From assembly GCF_001542815.1 (NCBI RefSeq), contig NZ_CP006992.1, forward strand, positions 1,431,501 through 1,495,500: a stretch of DNA of 64,000 nucleotides, in the 5' to 3' direction. Positions 31,827 through 41,400 of the stretch are shown in pieces; position 1 is the first letter of the stretch; each line of letters opens with the position of its first letter. The notes under the pieces were generated by a model. That model had not been told where the DNA came from. It was given only the letters and a program-made list of their open reading frames with translations, and made no database searches. This DNA is from Methylobacterium sp. AMS5 (lineage in GTDB: Bacteria > Pseudomonadota > Alphaproteobacteria > Rhizobiales > Beijerinckiaceae). Position numbers and translations under genes: made by a program.

Positions 31827-31903
31827 CTTTCTTTGAGTAGGACCGGGGTGGGGATGGCGCGGTCGCGATCCCTCCGGTCTCCCTCGAACGGCAATCAGGC
31901 AGG

Positions 31904-32989
31904 ATGCGGACTTCAGGCATGGCGGAGGCAAAGACGGCGAATAGACCGGTGCTGCGGGTGCTGTCGGGAGAGGCGATCTCCCCGCCCCCGGCCTGGATGA
32001 TGCGCCAAGCCGGCCGCTACCTGCCGGAATACCGGGCGACGCGGGCGGAGGCCGGATCCTTCCTCGATCTCTGCTACAACCCGGCCTTCGCCACCGAGGT
32101 GACGCTCCAGCCGATCCGCCGCTTCGGCTTCGAGGCGTCGATCCTGTTCTCCGACATCCTCGTGATCCCCCACGCGCTCGGCCAGGACGTGCGTTTCGTC
32201 GAGGGTGAGGGGCCGCGCCTCGATGCGCTCGAAGGCCGCGCCCAGTTCGACCGCCTGCGCGAGGCCGGCGACCCGGCGATCTTTTCGCATCTGGCACCGG
32301 TCTTCGAGGCCGTCGAGCGCATCCGCGGGGCGCTTCCCGACGAGACCACGCTGCTTGGCTTCTGCGGCGCGCCCTGGACCGTGGCGAGCTACATGATCGG
32401 CGGACGCGGCACGGTGGACCTCGCCCCGGCCCGGGCGCTGGCGGCGGCCGACCCTGCGCTGCTCGACGCGCTGCTCGACCGGCTCGTCGCCGTCCAGACC
32501 GAATATCTCGTGCGTCAGCTCCGGGCCGGCGCCGACGCGGTGCAGATCTTCGAATCCCATGCCGGCGTGCTGCCCGAGTCGAGCGATGGGGATGCCCTCA
32601 AGCGCTTCTCGCTCGGGCCGATCACGCGGATGGTTCAAGGCGTGCGAGCACAGGTTCCGGACGCGAAGATCATCGTCTTCGCCAAGGGCTCCGGGCTGGA
32701 GGGCCATGCCCGCGTCGTGCCCGAGACCGGCGCGAGTGCCGTCGGCGTCGATTGGGGTGTCGATCTGGCCGCCCTGCGCGCCCGTGTGCCGGCCTCGACG
32801 GTCACCCAGGGCAACCTCCACCCCGAGACCCTGATCGAGGGCGGGCGGGCCCTGGACGCGGCCGTGGATGCCATCCTGGCGGCGACCGAGGGCCTGCCGC
32901 ACATCTTCAACCTCGGCCACGGCATCACCCCGCAGACGCCGATCGCCCATGTCGAGCAGATGCTGGCCCGGCTCAGAGGCGGCCGGTGA
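31904..32989 (+). CDS. hemE: Uroporphyrinogen decarboxylase
   Basis: 361 residues if the first ATG (31904) is used; a second in-frame ATG at 31919 (MAEAKTANRP) gives 356 and is equally plausible. PPAWMMRQAGRYLPEYR is the family signature with the catalytic arginines. SDILVIPHALGQDVRF carries the Asp region, and GFCGAPWTVASYMIGG is the second signature. HGITPQTP.AHV closes the enzyme. It decarboxylates uroporphyrinogen III to coproporphyrinogen III. It starts the rightward arm beside the candidate origin, and its TGA overlaps the GTG of a Nudix gene. Confidence 0.95.
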   Translation: MRTSGMAEAKTANRPVLRVLSGEAISPPPAWMMRQAGRYLPEYRATRAEAGSFLDLCYNPAFATEVTLQPIRRFGFEASILFSDILVIPHALGQDVRFVEGEGPRLDALEGRAQFDRLREAGDPAIFSHLAPVFEAVERIRGALPDETTLLGFCGAPWTVASYMIGGRGTVDLAPARALAAADPALLDALLDRLVAVQTEYLVRQLRAGADAVQIFESHAGVLPESSDGDALKRFSLGPITRMVQGVRAQVPDAKIIVFAKGSGLEGHARVVPETGASAVGVDWGVDLAALRARVPASTVTQGNLHPETLIEGGRALDAAVDAILAATEGLPHIFNLGHGITPQTPIAHVEQMLARLRGGR

Positions 32990-33435
32990 CGCGTATCCGC
33001 GTCGTGGCCCTGGCTCTGACGCGCCGGGACGAGACGGGCGAGGCGTTGCTGCTGGTGCGCAAGCGCGGCAGCCTCCGCTTCATGCTCCCGGGCGGCAAGT
33101 TCGAGGCGGATGAGACCGACGCCGCCTGCCTTGCCCGCGAACTCCGGGAGGAACTCGCGCTCGCCTTCGACCCCCGCACGGCTGTGCGGCTCGGCCGGTT
33201 CGAGGCGGAGGCGGCCAACGAGCCCGGCCACATCGTCGAAGCGACCGTCTATCGGCAGGCCGCCGCACCCGGCCTCAACCCCGTCTGCGGTGCGGAGATC
33301 GAGGAGATCCGCTGGCTCTCGCTCACCGGCGGAACGGACGCGGCCGCTTTGCCGCTCGCACCGCTTCTGACCGGACAAGTCCTGGCGCTCTTAAGCGCCG
33401 CATCCCCCACACGGAGTGCCTCAGCCGGTGCTTGA
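32986..33435 (+). CDS. Nudix hydrolase (MutT-like), coupled to hemE
   Basis: 149 residues from a GTG at 32986 that overlaps the hemE stop (GTGA). The Nudix box is GGKFEADETDAACLARELREELAL, preceded by LLLVRKRGSLRFMLPGG. The C-terminus contains IEEIRWLSL, the usual end of MutT-like folds. Its last bases overlap the GTG start of hemJ by 20 bp. The substrate is unknown. Its place inside a hemE-hemJ unit is the only functional clue. Confidence 0.85.
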   Translation: MTRIRVVALALTRRDETGEALLLVRKRGSLRFMLPGGKFEADETDAACLARELREELALAFDPRTAVRLGRFEAEAANEPGHIVEATVYRQAAAPGLNPVCGAEIEEIRWLSLTGGTDAAALPLAPLLTGQVLALLSAASPTRSASAGA

Positions 33436-33868
33436 GACCCTGTACCCCTGGATCAAGGCCGTCCACGTCATCGCGGTCATCTCTTGGATGGCGGCGATGC
33501 TCTACCTGCCGCGCCTGTTCGTCTACCACGCGGCGCTGCCGGCGGGCTCGCGGGTGCAGTCCGAGACCTTCAAGGTCATGGAGCGGCGCCTGCTCAAGGC
33601 GATCATGACGCCGGCCATGATCGTCACCTGGATCTTCGGCCTGTGGCTGGCGTGGCAGAGCGGCTCCTACGCCGCGCCCTGGCTCCAGGCGAAGTTCGCC
33701 CTGGTGCTGGCGATGAGCGGCGTACACGGCTTCCTCTCTCGCACGGTCAAGGACTTCGCCGCCGACCGCAACACCCGCAGCCAGCGCTTCTACCGGGTGA
33801 TCAACGAGGTGCCGACGCTCCTGATGATCGGCATCGTCATCCTCGCGATCGTGAAGCCCTGGAGCTGA
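33416..33868 (+). CDS. hemJ: Protoporphyrinogen oxidase HemJ
   Basis: 150 residues from a GTG at 33416. Four membrane helices are visible, starting with WIKAVHVIAVISWMAAMLYLPRLFVYH. The conserved His/Met region of HemJ is in helix 1, followed by MERRLLKAIMTPAMIVTWIFGLWL, QAKFALVLAMSGVHGF and EVPTLLMIGIVILAIVKP. HemJ oxidises protoporphyrinogen IX to protoporphyrin IX in bacteria lacking HemG/HemY. Together with hemE here and hemH at 9-10 kb it covers three late heme steps. Confidence 0.92.
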   Translation: MPQPVLETLYPWIKAVHVIAVISWMAAMLYLPRLFVYHAALPAGSRVQSETFKVMERRLLKAIMTPAMIVTWIFGLWLAWQSGSYAAPWLQAKFALVLAMSGVHGFLSRTVKDFAADRNTRSQRFYRVINEVPTLLMIGIVILAIVKPWS

Positions 33869-33956
33869 TTCTTTTTTGCCCGGCTCCGGGCACCGGGGCG
33901 CGAACGAGCCGTTGGAAGGGCAAAGCGTGGCCGTTGCTCACGCGGGAGCCTGTCCG

Positions 33957-34298
33957 ATGCGTACGCTGTTTCTCGCCCTCTCTCTGAGCCTCGCTGCGGC
34001 CTCCCCCGCAGCGGCAGCGAGCTTTGCCTGCGCCAAGGCCGAGACGCCGGACGAGAAGACGATCTGCGACACCCGCGCCCTCAACGATCTCGACGTCGAG
34101 ATGGCGGTGCGCTTCGACATCCTCAAAGACCTGCTGCCGATGGGCAACCGCACCAAGATGCAGGACGATCAGGAGGCCTGGCTCAAGGACCGCCGCGCCT
34201 GCGGTGCCGATGTGGCCTGCCTCACCGCGGCCTACGAGGGCCGGCTCAAGATCCTTCGCGCCGTTCTGTCGGAGTTCGCCAAGCAGGGCGGGCAGTAG
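33957..34298 (+). CDS. Secreted LprI-like (DUF1311) protein
   Basis: 113 residues from the ATG at 33957, with a signal peptide (MRTLFLALSLSLAAASPAAAA). The mature part has SFACAKAETPDEKTICDTRALNDLDVEMA and QEAWLKDRRACGADVACLTAAYEGRL. This gives four cysteines in the C...C...C....C pattern and the helical hairpin of the lysozyme-inhibitor LprI family. A periplasmic location is expected. The inhibitor function is established for only a few members, so the role here is uncertain. Longer upstream frames have no support. Confidence 0.8.
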   Translation: MRTLFLALSLSLAAASPAAAASFACAKAETPDEKTICDTRALNDLDVEMAVRFDILKDLLPMGNRTKMQDDQEAWLKDRRACGADVACLTAAYEGRLKILRAVLSEFAKQGGQ

Positions 34299-34352
34299 GG
34301 CGCTCTCCCACCGAGCCCCTCATCCCGAGGTCGCGGATGGGGGAAGCCTAGC

Positions 34353-35330
34353 TCAGAGCCGCGCCAGCAGCCGCTCCGCCAGCGGGTTCTCCGCCGCGAA
34401 GGCGTAGTCGATCCGCCGCACGGTGACGGACCGCGCCCCCGCCTGCACCAGGACGTCGGAGAGGTCGAACACCGCGTCGACGGGGCAGCGCATCACGATC
34501 TCGCCGTCGGCGCCGCGCGGGGCGCCGTAGGGCAGTTCGGCCTCGTGCAGGCCGGCGAGGGTGGCCAGATCGATCACGCCGGATTCGGGCAGCCCCGCGC
34601 GCACCTCGCGGCTGGTGCGGGCGCGCTCCTCCGCCGCGATGCGGCCGAGCACGGTGCGCAAGGCGGCCCGCGCCGTCTCGCCCCAAGGGGCTTTCAGCGA
34701 CGCGACGAGGTTGGCCTCCGAGCGCAGCATCACCCCGTCATCGAGAATCTTCAGCGCGTTGGCCGCGAGCGTGGTGCCGGTGGTGGTGATGTCGACGATG
34801 ATCTCCGCCGAGCCCGCCGCCGGCGCGCCCTCGGTGGCGCCCAGGCTCTCGACGATGCGGTAATCGGCGATGCCGGCCTCGGCGAAGAAGCGGCGCGTCA
34901 GGTTCACGTATTTGGTGGCGATGCGCATCCGCCGGCCCTGGCGCAGGCGCATTTCGCTCGCCACCTCGTCGAGGTCGCTCATGGCGCGCACGTCGATCCA
35001 GGCTTGGGGCACCGCCACGACCACGCTGGCATGGCCGAAGCCGAGCGGCGTCAGCAGTTCGACGCTCGCGCCCGGATCGGGCAGCATCTCGCGGATCAGA
35101 TCTTCGCCGGTCACGCCGAGATGGGCGGCGCCGCTGGCGAGCTGGCCGGCGATCTCGGAGGCCGAGAGGTAGCGCACCTCGACGCCGGGCAGGCCGGCGA
35201 GCGTACCGCGATACTCACGCGCGCCCGCCTTCTGCACGAGCTTGAGGCCCGCACGGGAGAAGAAGGCGCTGGCATTCTCCTGAAGCCGGCCCTTCGAGGG
35301 GACGGCGAGAACGAGGGGCGAATCGGTCAC
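34353..35330 (-). CDS. hisG: ATP phosphoribosyltransferase catalytic subunit
   Basis: 325 residues from a GTG at 35330 that overlaps the hisZ stop. LAVPSKGRLQENASAFF opens the catalytic domain, and the PRPP loop is EIIVDITTTGTTLAAN (about residues 175-190). It condenses ATP and PRPP, the first histidine step. The protein is about 100 residues longer than typical short-form HisG that works with HisZ; the C-terminal part resembles the length, though not obviously the sequence, of the long-form regulatory domain. Confidence 0.93.
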   Translation of the reverse strand: MTDSPLVLAVPSKGRLQENASAFFSRAGLKLVQKAGAREYRGTLAGLPGVEVRYLSASEIAGQLASGAAHLGVTGEDLIREMLPDPGASVELLTPLGFGHASVVVAVPQAWIDVRAMSDLDEVASEMRLRQGRRMRIATKYVNLTRRFFAEAGIADYRIVESLGATEGAPAAGSAEIIVDITTTGTTLAANALKILDDGVMLRSEANLVASLKAPWGETARAALRTVLGRIAAEERARTSREVRAGLPESGVIDLATLAGLHEAELPYGAPRGADGEIVMRCPVDAVFDLSDVLVQAGARSVTVRRIDYAFAAENPLAERLLARL

Positions 35331-36505
35331 GCGGCAACTCCTTCGCTTCCGCCCGTGGTGCCTTCGCCCGTGGTGCCTTGGGCGCAACGCGACAGCCAGA
35401 ACGCGCAGCCCACCGCCGGCAGCGGCACCGGGCTGCCGAGCTGCTGCAGGAGCCCGTCGTAGCGCCCGCCGCCGACCAGGGTCGGGCCACCCTGAGGACC
35501 CGTCACCTCGAAGATGAAGCCGGTATAATAGTCGAGGTTGCGCGCGAACCCGCCGTTGAACCGGAAGCGCTCGACCGGGAGACCCCGCGCCGCCATGAAG
35601 CCGGTGCGTTCCTCGAACAGGGCGAGCGCCGCCTCCAACCCTTCGTGGGTCAGCCCCGCCTCGCGCGCCAGCGCCCGCACCGCGGCCACGGCCGCATCGG
35701 GATCGCCGGAGATGGCGCAGTAGCGCTCGATCAGTTCGCGGTTCGTCGCGTTGAGGCCGGCGCCCCCATGCGCCTGCGCCGAGGCCTTGGCGAGGAAGCG
35801 CTCGGCGATGGCCCCGGCGCTGCGCCCGCCCACCTGCGAGATGCCGGCGATGGACAGCACGTCCTCCACGAAGGCGCGCACGGCCCCGGCATCCTGGCCC
35901 TGGATCGCGGCGAGCAGGCCGGCATGGCGATCCTCGGCCTGCACGCTGTTGGCGACCTCGTCGAGGGAGCGCCCGGCGGCGATGGCCCGCAGCGTCCGGC
36001 GCTTGGCCACCGGCGGCACGTAGAGGGCGTCGAGGAAGGCGTGGGTCAGGCCCATATCGCCGAGCCGCACGATAACGTCGGAGCGACCGAACAGATCGAG
36101 CCCCTCGAGGGCGAGCCCCAGCACCTCGGCATCCGCCGCCGGGGTGTCGGTGCGCCCGATCGATTCGATGCCGCCCTGGACGAACTCGTCGGGCTCGCCC
36201 GCCACGAGGCGGAAGACCGGGCCGAGATAGCTGTAATCGGCGCTCTCGCCGGGCCGGGTCGCCTGATGCAGGCGGCAGACCGGAATGGTGAATTCCGGCC
36301 GCAGGCACAGTTCGGCCCCGTTGGCGTCCTGCGTCACGAAGATGCGCCGCCGGATGTCCTCGCCCGACAATTCGAGGAACGGCTCCACCGGCTGCAGCAC
36401 GGGGGGGGACGCGGGCACGTATCCGCAGGCGGAAAAATGCGCCGACAGGCGCACATGGCGCACCACCTCCGCGCCGCTCGGGCCGCCTGCCTCCGGTCTC
36501 GTCAT
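35327..36505 (-). CDS. hisZ: ATP phosphoribosyltransferase regulatory subunit HisZ
   Basis: 392 residues related to histidyl-tRNA synthetase but without tRNA-binding parts. Motif 2-like LRPEFTIPVCRLHQAT.PGE.ADYSYLGPVFR and motif 3-like GGPTLVGGGRYDGLL are clear. HisZ is required for HisG activity and histidine feedback in species that have the pair. Its TGA overlaps the hisG GTG, so the two are translationally coupled, consistent with a stoichiometric complex. Confidence 0.93.
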   Translation of the reverse strand: MTRPEAGGPSGAEVVRHVRLSAHFSACGYVPASPPVLQPVEPFLELSGEDIRRRIFVTQDANGAELCLRPEFTIPVCRLHQATRPGESADYSYLGPVFRLVAGEPDEFVQGGIESIGRTDTPAADAEVLGLALEGLDLFGRSDVIVRLGDMGLTHAFLDALYVPPVAKRRTLRAIAAGRSLDEVANSVQAEDRHAGLLAAIQGQDAGAVRAFVEDVLSIAGISQVGGRSAGAIAERFLAKASAQAHGGAGLNATNRELIERYCAISGDPDAAVAAVRALAREAGLTHEGLEAALALFEERTGFMAARGLPVERFRFNGGFARNLDYYTGFIFEVTGPQGGPTLVGGGRYDGLLQQLGSPVPLPAVGCAFWLSRCAQGTTGEGTTGGSEGVAA

Positions 36506-36650
36506 CGTCTCGGATCCAGCTTGATTTCGGCCCCCATAGCAATCGCGTCACCGGTTGGCGACCGTGCCGAGGTCTTTCCGCGCGGATCGGACTGCGTAAG
36601 AGCCGTAGAATGGGCAGGCAGGGGGGCCGGCTTTCCGCTGACCTCCTCGA

Positions 36651-37538
36651 TTACCAGACCAGCCGCTCGATCACCGCGTCGGGCTTCACCTCCTGGCGCG
36701 ACAGCCAATCGGCGATGTCGCCGAGGCTGTGATGCTCGGCCGTGACGCCGAGTTCCTCCGCATGGATGCCGCGGGCCACCAGCACCGAGGCGATGCCGTA
36801 ACCGGCCGCACCGGCGATGTCGGTGCGGATCGCATCGCCCACGGCCACCGTGCGGCGCACATCCGGCGCAGGCATCCGATCGAGTTCCCCGGCCATGGCC
36901 AGCGCCGTCTCGTAGACCGGCCGATAGGGTTTGCCCGCATAGACGACCGCGCCGCCGATCGCCTCGTAGGCCTGGGCGATCAGGCCGGCGCAGGGGATGA
37001 GCCGCTTGTCGCGCTCGACCACGAGATCGGGGTTGGCGCAGATCATCGGCACCTTGCGCTGGCGGAACGCGGCCAGCGCCTCGCGGTAATCCTCCGCCGT
37101 CTCGGTGTCATCGTCGAACAGACCGGTGCAGACGATGCGCTGCGCCTCTGCCGCCGGCACCAGGGTGAGGTCGAGGCGATCGAAGACCGGCGCGTCGCGA
37201 TCCGGCCCCAGGTGATACACCCGCTCACCCGGATGCTCGGCGATCAGCCGCCGGGTCAGGTCGCCGGAGGTGAGGATCGCGTCGTAGGCCTCCCGCTTCA
37301 CGCCGTAGCCGTCGAGGATTTTTTGGACGCCTTGCCAGGGGCGAGGGGCGTTCGAGACGAGAATGACGCGACGCGGCCGGAGTCCGGGGAGCCCGCGGAA
37401 GCGGATCAGCGCCTCGCCGGCCGCGACATGGCCGCGGGTCCCGTCATGCAGCACGCCCCAGACGTCGCACAGGATCAGGTCGTAGCGCTCGGCGACCGCC
37501 TCGAAGTGGCGCAGCGTCGGGACGGAAGGGTGGGTCAT
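36651..37538 (-). CDS. HAD superfamily phosphatase, TIGR01459 family
   Basis: 295 residues. The HAD motif I is ILCDVWGVLHDG (nucleophile Asp and acid/base position). Motif II lies in VILVSNAPRPW, motif III Lys in VVYAGKPYRPVYE, and motif IV in VAVGDAIRTDIAGAAGYGI. The layout is that of the class IIA HAD (NagD-like) subfamily TIGR01459, found mainly in alphaproteobacteria. The substrate is unknown, probably a small phosphate ester. Confidence 0.9.
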   Translation of the reverse strand: MTHPSVPTLRHFEAVAERYDLILCDVWGVLHDGTRGHVAAGEALIRFRGLPGLRPRRVILVSNAPRPWQGVQKILDGYGVKREAYDAILTSGDLTRRLIAEHPGERVYHLGPDRDAPVFDRLDLTLVPAAEAQRIVCTGLFDDDTETAEDYREALAAFRQRKVPMICANPDLVVERDKRLIPCAGLIAQAYEAIGGAVVYAGKPYRPVYETALAMAGELDRMPAPDVRRTVAVGDAIRTDIAGAAGYGIASVLVARGIHAEELGVTAEHHSLGDIADWLSRQEVKPDAVIERLVW

Positions 37539-37660
37539 CGAAGGATCCGGTCGGGCGGTGTCAGCGGGCTCTATACCCGTCTTCGCGTCTCACTGAAGAC
37601 CGCCGGCCGGTCCCGCTCGCGCGCCGCCCCTTCCCGCCGGGCGGAAAGGATCGCAAAACA

Positions 37661-38287
37661 TCACCCGAGAAACCGCCCCACCAGCAGCCGGGCGAGATCC
37701 CGCGGCGGGTCGGGGGTGAGCACGGCGAGCTTGCGCGAGGTCGAGAGCGAGGCGAGCCCGTGCAGGGCGGCCCAGAGGGCGGCCACCGCCCGGCGGCGCT
37801 CGTCGGCGGGGACGATCAGCGGCGCCAGCACCGTATCGACGAGCATGACCGGCTCGGCCAGGGCCGCGGCGTACCAGTCCGGAAACGGCTGGTCCGGCGC
37901 GACGAGATGCTCGAACAGCAGGCTCCAGACCCGCGGGTCGGCGGCGACGAAGACGAGATAGGCGTCGGCCAGCGCCAGCGCGTTGTCCCGTGCCGCCCGC
38001 TCCGGATCGATCACGGCGCTCAGCGCCGTGTGCAGCCGGGCCAGGGTGCGGGCATTGACCCGCAGGACCACCTGATCGAGGTCGCCCACGGCGTTGTAGA
38101 TCGAGTTCGGCGCATAGCCGATGGAAGCCGCCAGCCGCCGCATGCCGAGCGCACGATAGCCTTCGTTGCGGACGAGGCTCTCCGCCGCGCCCGCGACCAG
38201 GGCGATGAAACCCTCGCGGTCGTGCTCGCCCCGCGGTCCGCTGCCCCGTGCCTTGGGTGCCGCCTCTTTCGCCGCCTCTTTTGCCAA
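37661..38287 (-). CDS. TetR/AcrR family transcriptional regulator
   Basis: The N-terminal helix-turn-helix reads FIALVAGAAESLVRNEGYRALGMRRLAASIGYAPNSIYNAVGDLDQVV, followed by a helical ligand-binding domain with WSLLFEHLV. No ATG exists in frame. A TTG at 38285-38287 preceded by GGAG (5-nt spacing) is my preferred start, giving 208 residues; a GTG at 38356 or a TTG at 38371 would overlap an operator-like site. It is divergent from the acyltransferase gene at 38478, and two matching inverted repeats lie between them, so autoregulation and control of that gene are likely. Confidence 0.82.
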   Translation of the reverse strand: MAKEAAKEAAPKARGSGPRGEHDREGFIALVAGAAESLVRNEGYRALGMRRLAASIGYAPNSIYNAVGDLDQVVLRVNARTLARLHTALSAVIDPERAARDNALALADAYLVFVAADPRVWSLLFEHLVAPDQPFPDWYAAALAEPVMLVDTVLAPLIVPADERRRAVAALWAALHGLASLSTSRKLAVLTPDPPRDLARLLVGRFLG

Positions 38288-38349
38288 TTCGTCTCCGTGC
38301 CTGCGCGCCGCCCGTTCCCGTGCCGGTTCGCACGCCTCATCCGGGGTAA

Positions 38350-38366
38350 ATTGCACGCCGTGCAAT
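38350..38366. promoter_or_regulatory. Operator-like inverted repeat, site 1 (TTGCAC-N3-GTGCAA)
   Basis: attgcac-gcc-gtgcaat is a perfect 7-bp-arm dyad between the TetR gene and the divergent Aas-like gene. Its centre is 50 bp from the centre of a second, similar dyad. Confidence 0.75.
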
Positions 38367-38397
38367 ATCAAGCTTGCGGCCAGCGCGGACCCCGTTC

Positions 38398-38418
38398 ATT
38401 TTGAACAACGTGCAAAAT
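38398..38418. promoter_or_regulatory. Operator-like inverted repeat, site 2
   Basis: attttgaac-aac-gtgcaaaat has 9-bp arms with one mismatch. It shares the TTGxAC-N3-GTGCAA core with site 1 and lies about 60-80 bp upstream of the start of the Aas-like gene. Confidence 0.75.
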
Positions 38419-38477
38419 ACGGATTTGACGCCTTGGCCGTCGGCAGGCAGTCATGCCCGGAGCCGGGAGAGACCACG

Positions 38478-41400
38478 ATGTTCCGCACACTGATGACGAC
38501 GCGACGCTTCGCGCCGCTGTTCTGGTGCCAATTCTTTTCAGCCTTCAACGACAATTTCCTCAAGAATGCGCTCGCCCTGCTGATCCTGTTTCAGGTCAGC
38601 GCGCGGGGGGAGAGTTCGGGCGGGGTGCTGGTGACGCTGGCGAGCGCCGTGTTCATCGGCCCGTTCTTCATCCTGTCTGGCCTCGGCGGGCAGATGGCCG
38701 ACCGCTACGACAAGGCGGTGCTGGCCAAGCGGCTGAAATTCGCGGAGATTTTCGCGGCCCTGCTCTCGGTGCTCGGCTTCTGGCTGCACTCGGTGCCGCT
38801 GCTGTTTGGGGCACTCGGCCTGTTCGGGATCATCGCGGCGCTGTTCGGGCCGATCAAGTACGGCATCCTGCCCGACCACCTGAAGCGCGAGGAGCTCACC
38901 GCCGGCAACGCCCTGGTCGAGGCCGCGACCTTCCTCGCGATCCTCCTCGGCACCATCACCGCGGGTCTCGCCATGGCGATGGGCGGCCACGCGCTGGGGC
39001 TCGGCGCCGGCTTGATGGGCATGGCGGTGCTGTGCTGGCTCGCCGCCCGGATGATCCCCGCCACCGGCGAAGGTGCACCGGACCTGCGCGTCGACCGCAA
39101 CGTCGCCCGCTCCACCGCCGAACTCCTGCGCGACCTGTGGTCCGACACGCGGCTGTGGCGCGGCTCGGTGATCGTGAGCTGGTTCTGGCTCGTCGGCGTG
39201 GTCATCCTCTCGCTGCTGCCCGTGCTGGTGCGCCAGACCCTCAACGGCACCGAGATCGTCGCCACCACGCTGCTGGCGATCTTCTCCGTCGGCATCGCGG
39301 TCGGCTCCGGCCTCGCCTCGTGGCTCGCGAGCGGGCGCATCGTGCTGCTGCCGACGCCCGTCGGCGCGGTGCTGATGGGTCTGTCCGGCCTCGACCTCGC
39401 CTGGACGGTCTCGCAGGTGAGCCCGGCCGTGGGCGAGCCGGTCGGCGCCTGGGACTTCATCACCGGCGGCTCGGGCCTGCGCATCGCCGTCGACTTCTTC
39501 GGTCTCGCCGTCGCGGGCGGGCTCTATGTCGTGCCCTCGTTTGCCGCGGTGCAGGCCTGGACCGAGAAAGCCAAGCGCGCCCGCGTCATCGGCGCGGTCA
39601 ACGTGCTGACGGCCGCCTTCATGGTCGCCGGCACCTTGGCGCTCGCGGTGCTTCAAGGCATCGGCCTCTCCACGGCGCAGCTTCTCGGCCTCGTGGCCGT
39701 GCTGAACCTGATCGCCGGCGCGGTGATCCTCGTGACCCTGCCGACGAACCCCCTGCGTGACGCCCTCTCGATCCTGTTCCGCGCCTTCTACCGCCTGGAG
39801 GTGAAGGGCCTGGAGAACGTGGAGAAGGCCGGCCCGAACGCGATCGTCGCCCTCAACCACGTCTCCTTCCTCGACGCGCCGCTGGCGCTCTCGCTCCTCG
39901 ACAAGGAGCCCGTCTTCGCCATCGACCACGGCATCGCCCAGCGCTGGTGGGTGAAGCCGTTCCTCAAGGTGACGAAGGCGATGCCGCTCGACCCGACGCG
40001 GCCGCTCGCCACCCGCACGCTGATCAACGCGGTCAAGAGCGGCGAGACGCTGATCATCTTCCCCGAGGGCCGGCTCACCGTCACGGGCAGCCTGATGAAG
40101 GTCTATGACGGCGCGGGCCTCATCGCCGACAAGTCCGGCGCCATGGTCGTGCCGGTGAAGATCGACGGGCCGGAGCGCACCATCTTCTCGCGCCTGAAGC
40201 GCGATCAGGTCCGCCGGGCGTGGTGGCCGAAGGTGACGGTGACGATCATGCCGCCGGTCCGCCTCCACGTCGATCCGGAACTCAAGGGCAAGAACCGCCG
40301 TCGCGCCGCCGGTGCGGCCCTCTACGACATCATGTCGGATCTCGTGTTCGAGACCGCCGACATCGACCGCGGCGTCTTCGCCGCCCTGGTCGAGGCGGGC
40401 CAGCTTCACGGCTGGCGGCGCACGGCGCTCGAAGACCCGGTCTCGGGCACGATGAGCTATGCCCGACTCGTGATGGGCGCCAACATCCTCGGCCGCAAGC
40501 TCCAGGCGCTGCTGCCGGACCCGAAAAAGCCGGTCGGGCTGATGCTGCCCAACGCCAACGGCGCGGCGGTGACGTTCTTCGCGCTGGCCAGCGCCGGCCG
40601 CGTGCCGGCGATGATCAACTTCTCCGCCGGGCCCGCCGCGGTGCTCTCGGCCTGCCGGGCGGCGCAGGTCGACACCATCCTCACCTCCCGCGCCTTCATC
40701 GAGAAGGGGCGCCTCGGCGCTCTGATCGAGGGCATCCAGGGGACGATCCGCCTGATCTATCTCGAGGACGTGCGGGCTCGCGTCACCACCGGCGACAAGA
40801 TCCGCGGGTTCTTGGAGCCCCGCCGTCCGCTGGTCGCGCGGCAGGGCCGCGATCCGGCCGCGATCCTGTTCACCTCGGGGAGCGAGGGCACGCCCAAGGG
40901 CGTGATGCTCGCCAATCGGGCGATGCTCGCCAACACCGCGCAGGTCGCCGCGCGCATCGATTTCGGGCCGCGCGACAAGGTGTTCAACGTGCTGCCGGTC
41001 TTCCACGCCTTCGGGCTGACGGCGGGGCTCGTGCTGCCGCTGATCTCGGGCGTGCCGGTCTACCTCTACCCCTCGCCGCTGCACTACCGGATCGTGCCCG
41101 AACTCATCTACGGCACCAACGCCACGGTCCTGTTCGGCACCGACACCTTCCTCACCGGCTACGCGAAGATGGCCCATTCCTACGACCTGCGGAGCCTGCG
41201 CTACGTCGTGGCCGGGGCGGAAGCCGTGAAGCAGGCCACCCGCAAGACCTGGGCGGAGAAGTTCGGGCTGCGCATCCTCGAAGGCTACGGCGTCACCGAG
41301 TGCGGCCCGGTGCTCGCGCTCAACACGCCGATGTTCAACCGCTTCGGCACCGTCGGCCGGCTGCTGCCGGGGATCGAATCGCGGCTCGAACCGGTGCCCG

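Larger units (their letters stand above)
31090..31903. other. Candidate chromosomal replication origin (oriC) between divergent ppsR and hemE
   Basis: An 814-bp gene-free region flanked on the left by ppsR-maf-aroE-coaE-dnaQ (leftward) and on the right by hemE (rightward). This is the arrangement around the experimentally mapped origins of Caulobacter crescentus and Sinorhizobium meliloti. It holds a perfect TTAA-N7-TTAA CtrA-type motif (31725-31739), an AT-rich palindrome (31809-31826) and a large hairpin (31151-31235). DnaA boxes are weak: I find no TTATCCACA within one mismatch. Only degenerate gtgga/gtgggga sites occur, for example tgtggacgc near 31762 and agtggggaa near 31526. The call rests on synteny plus the CtrA site. 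Confidence 0.55.
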
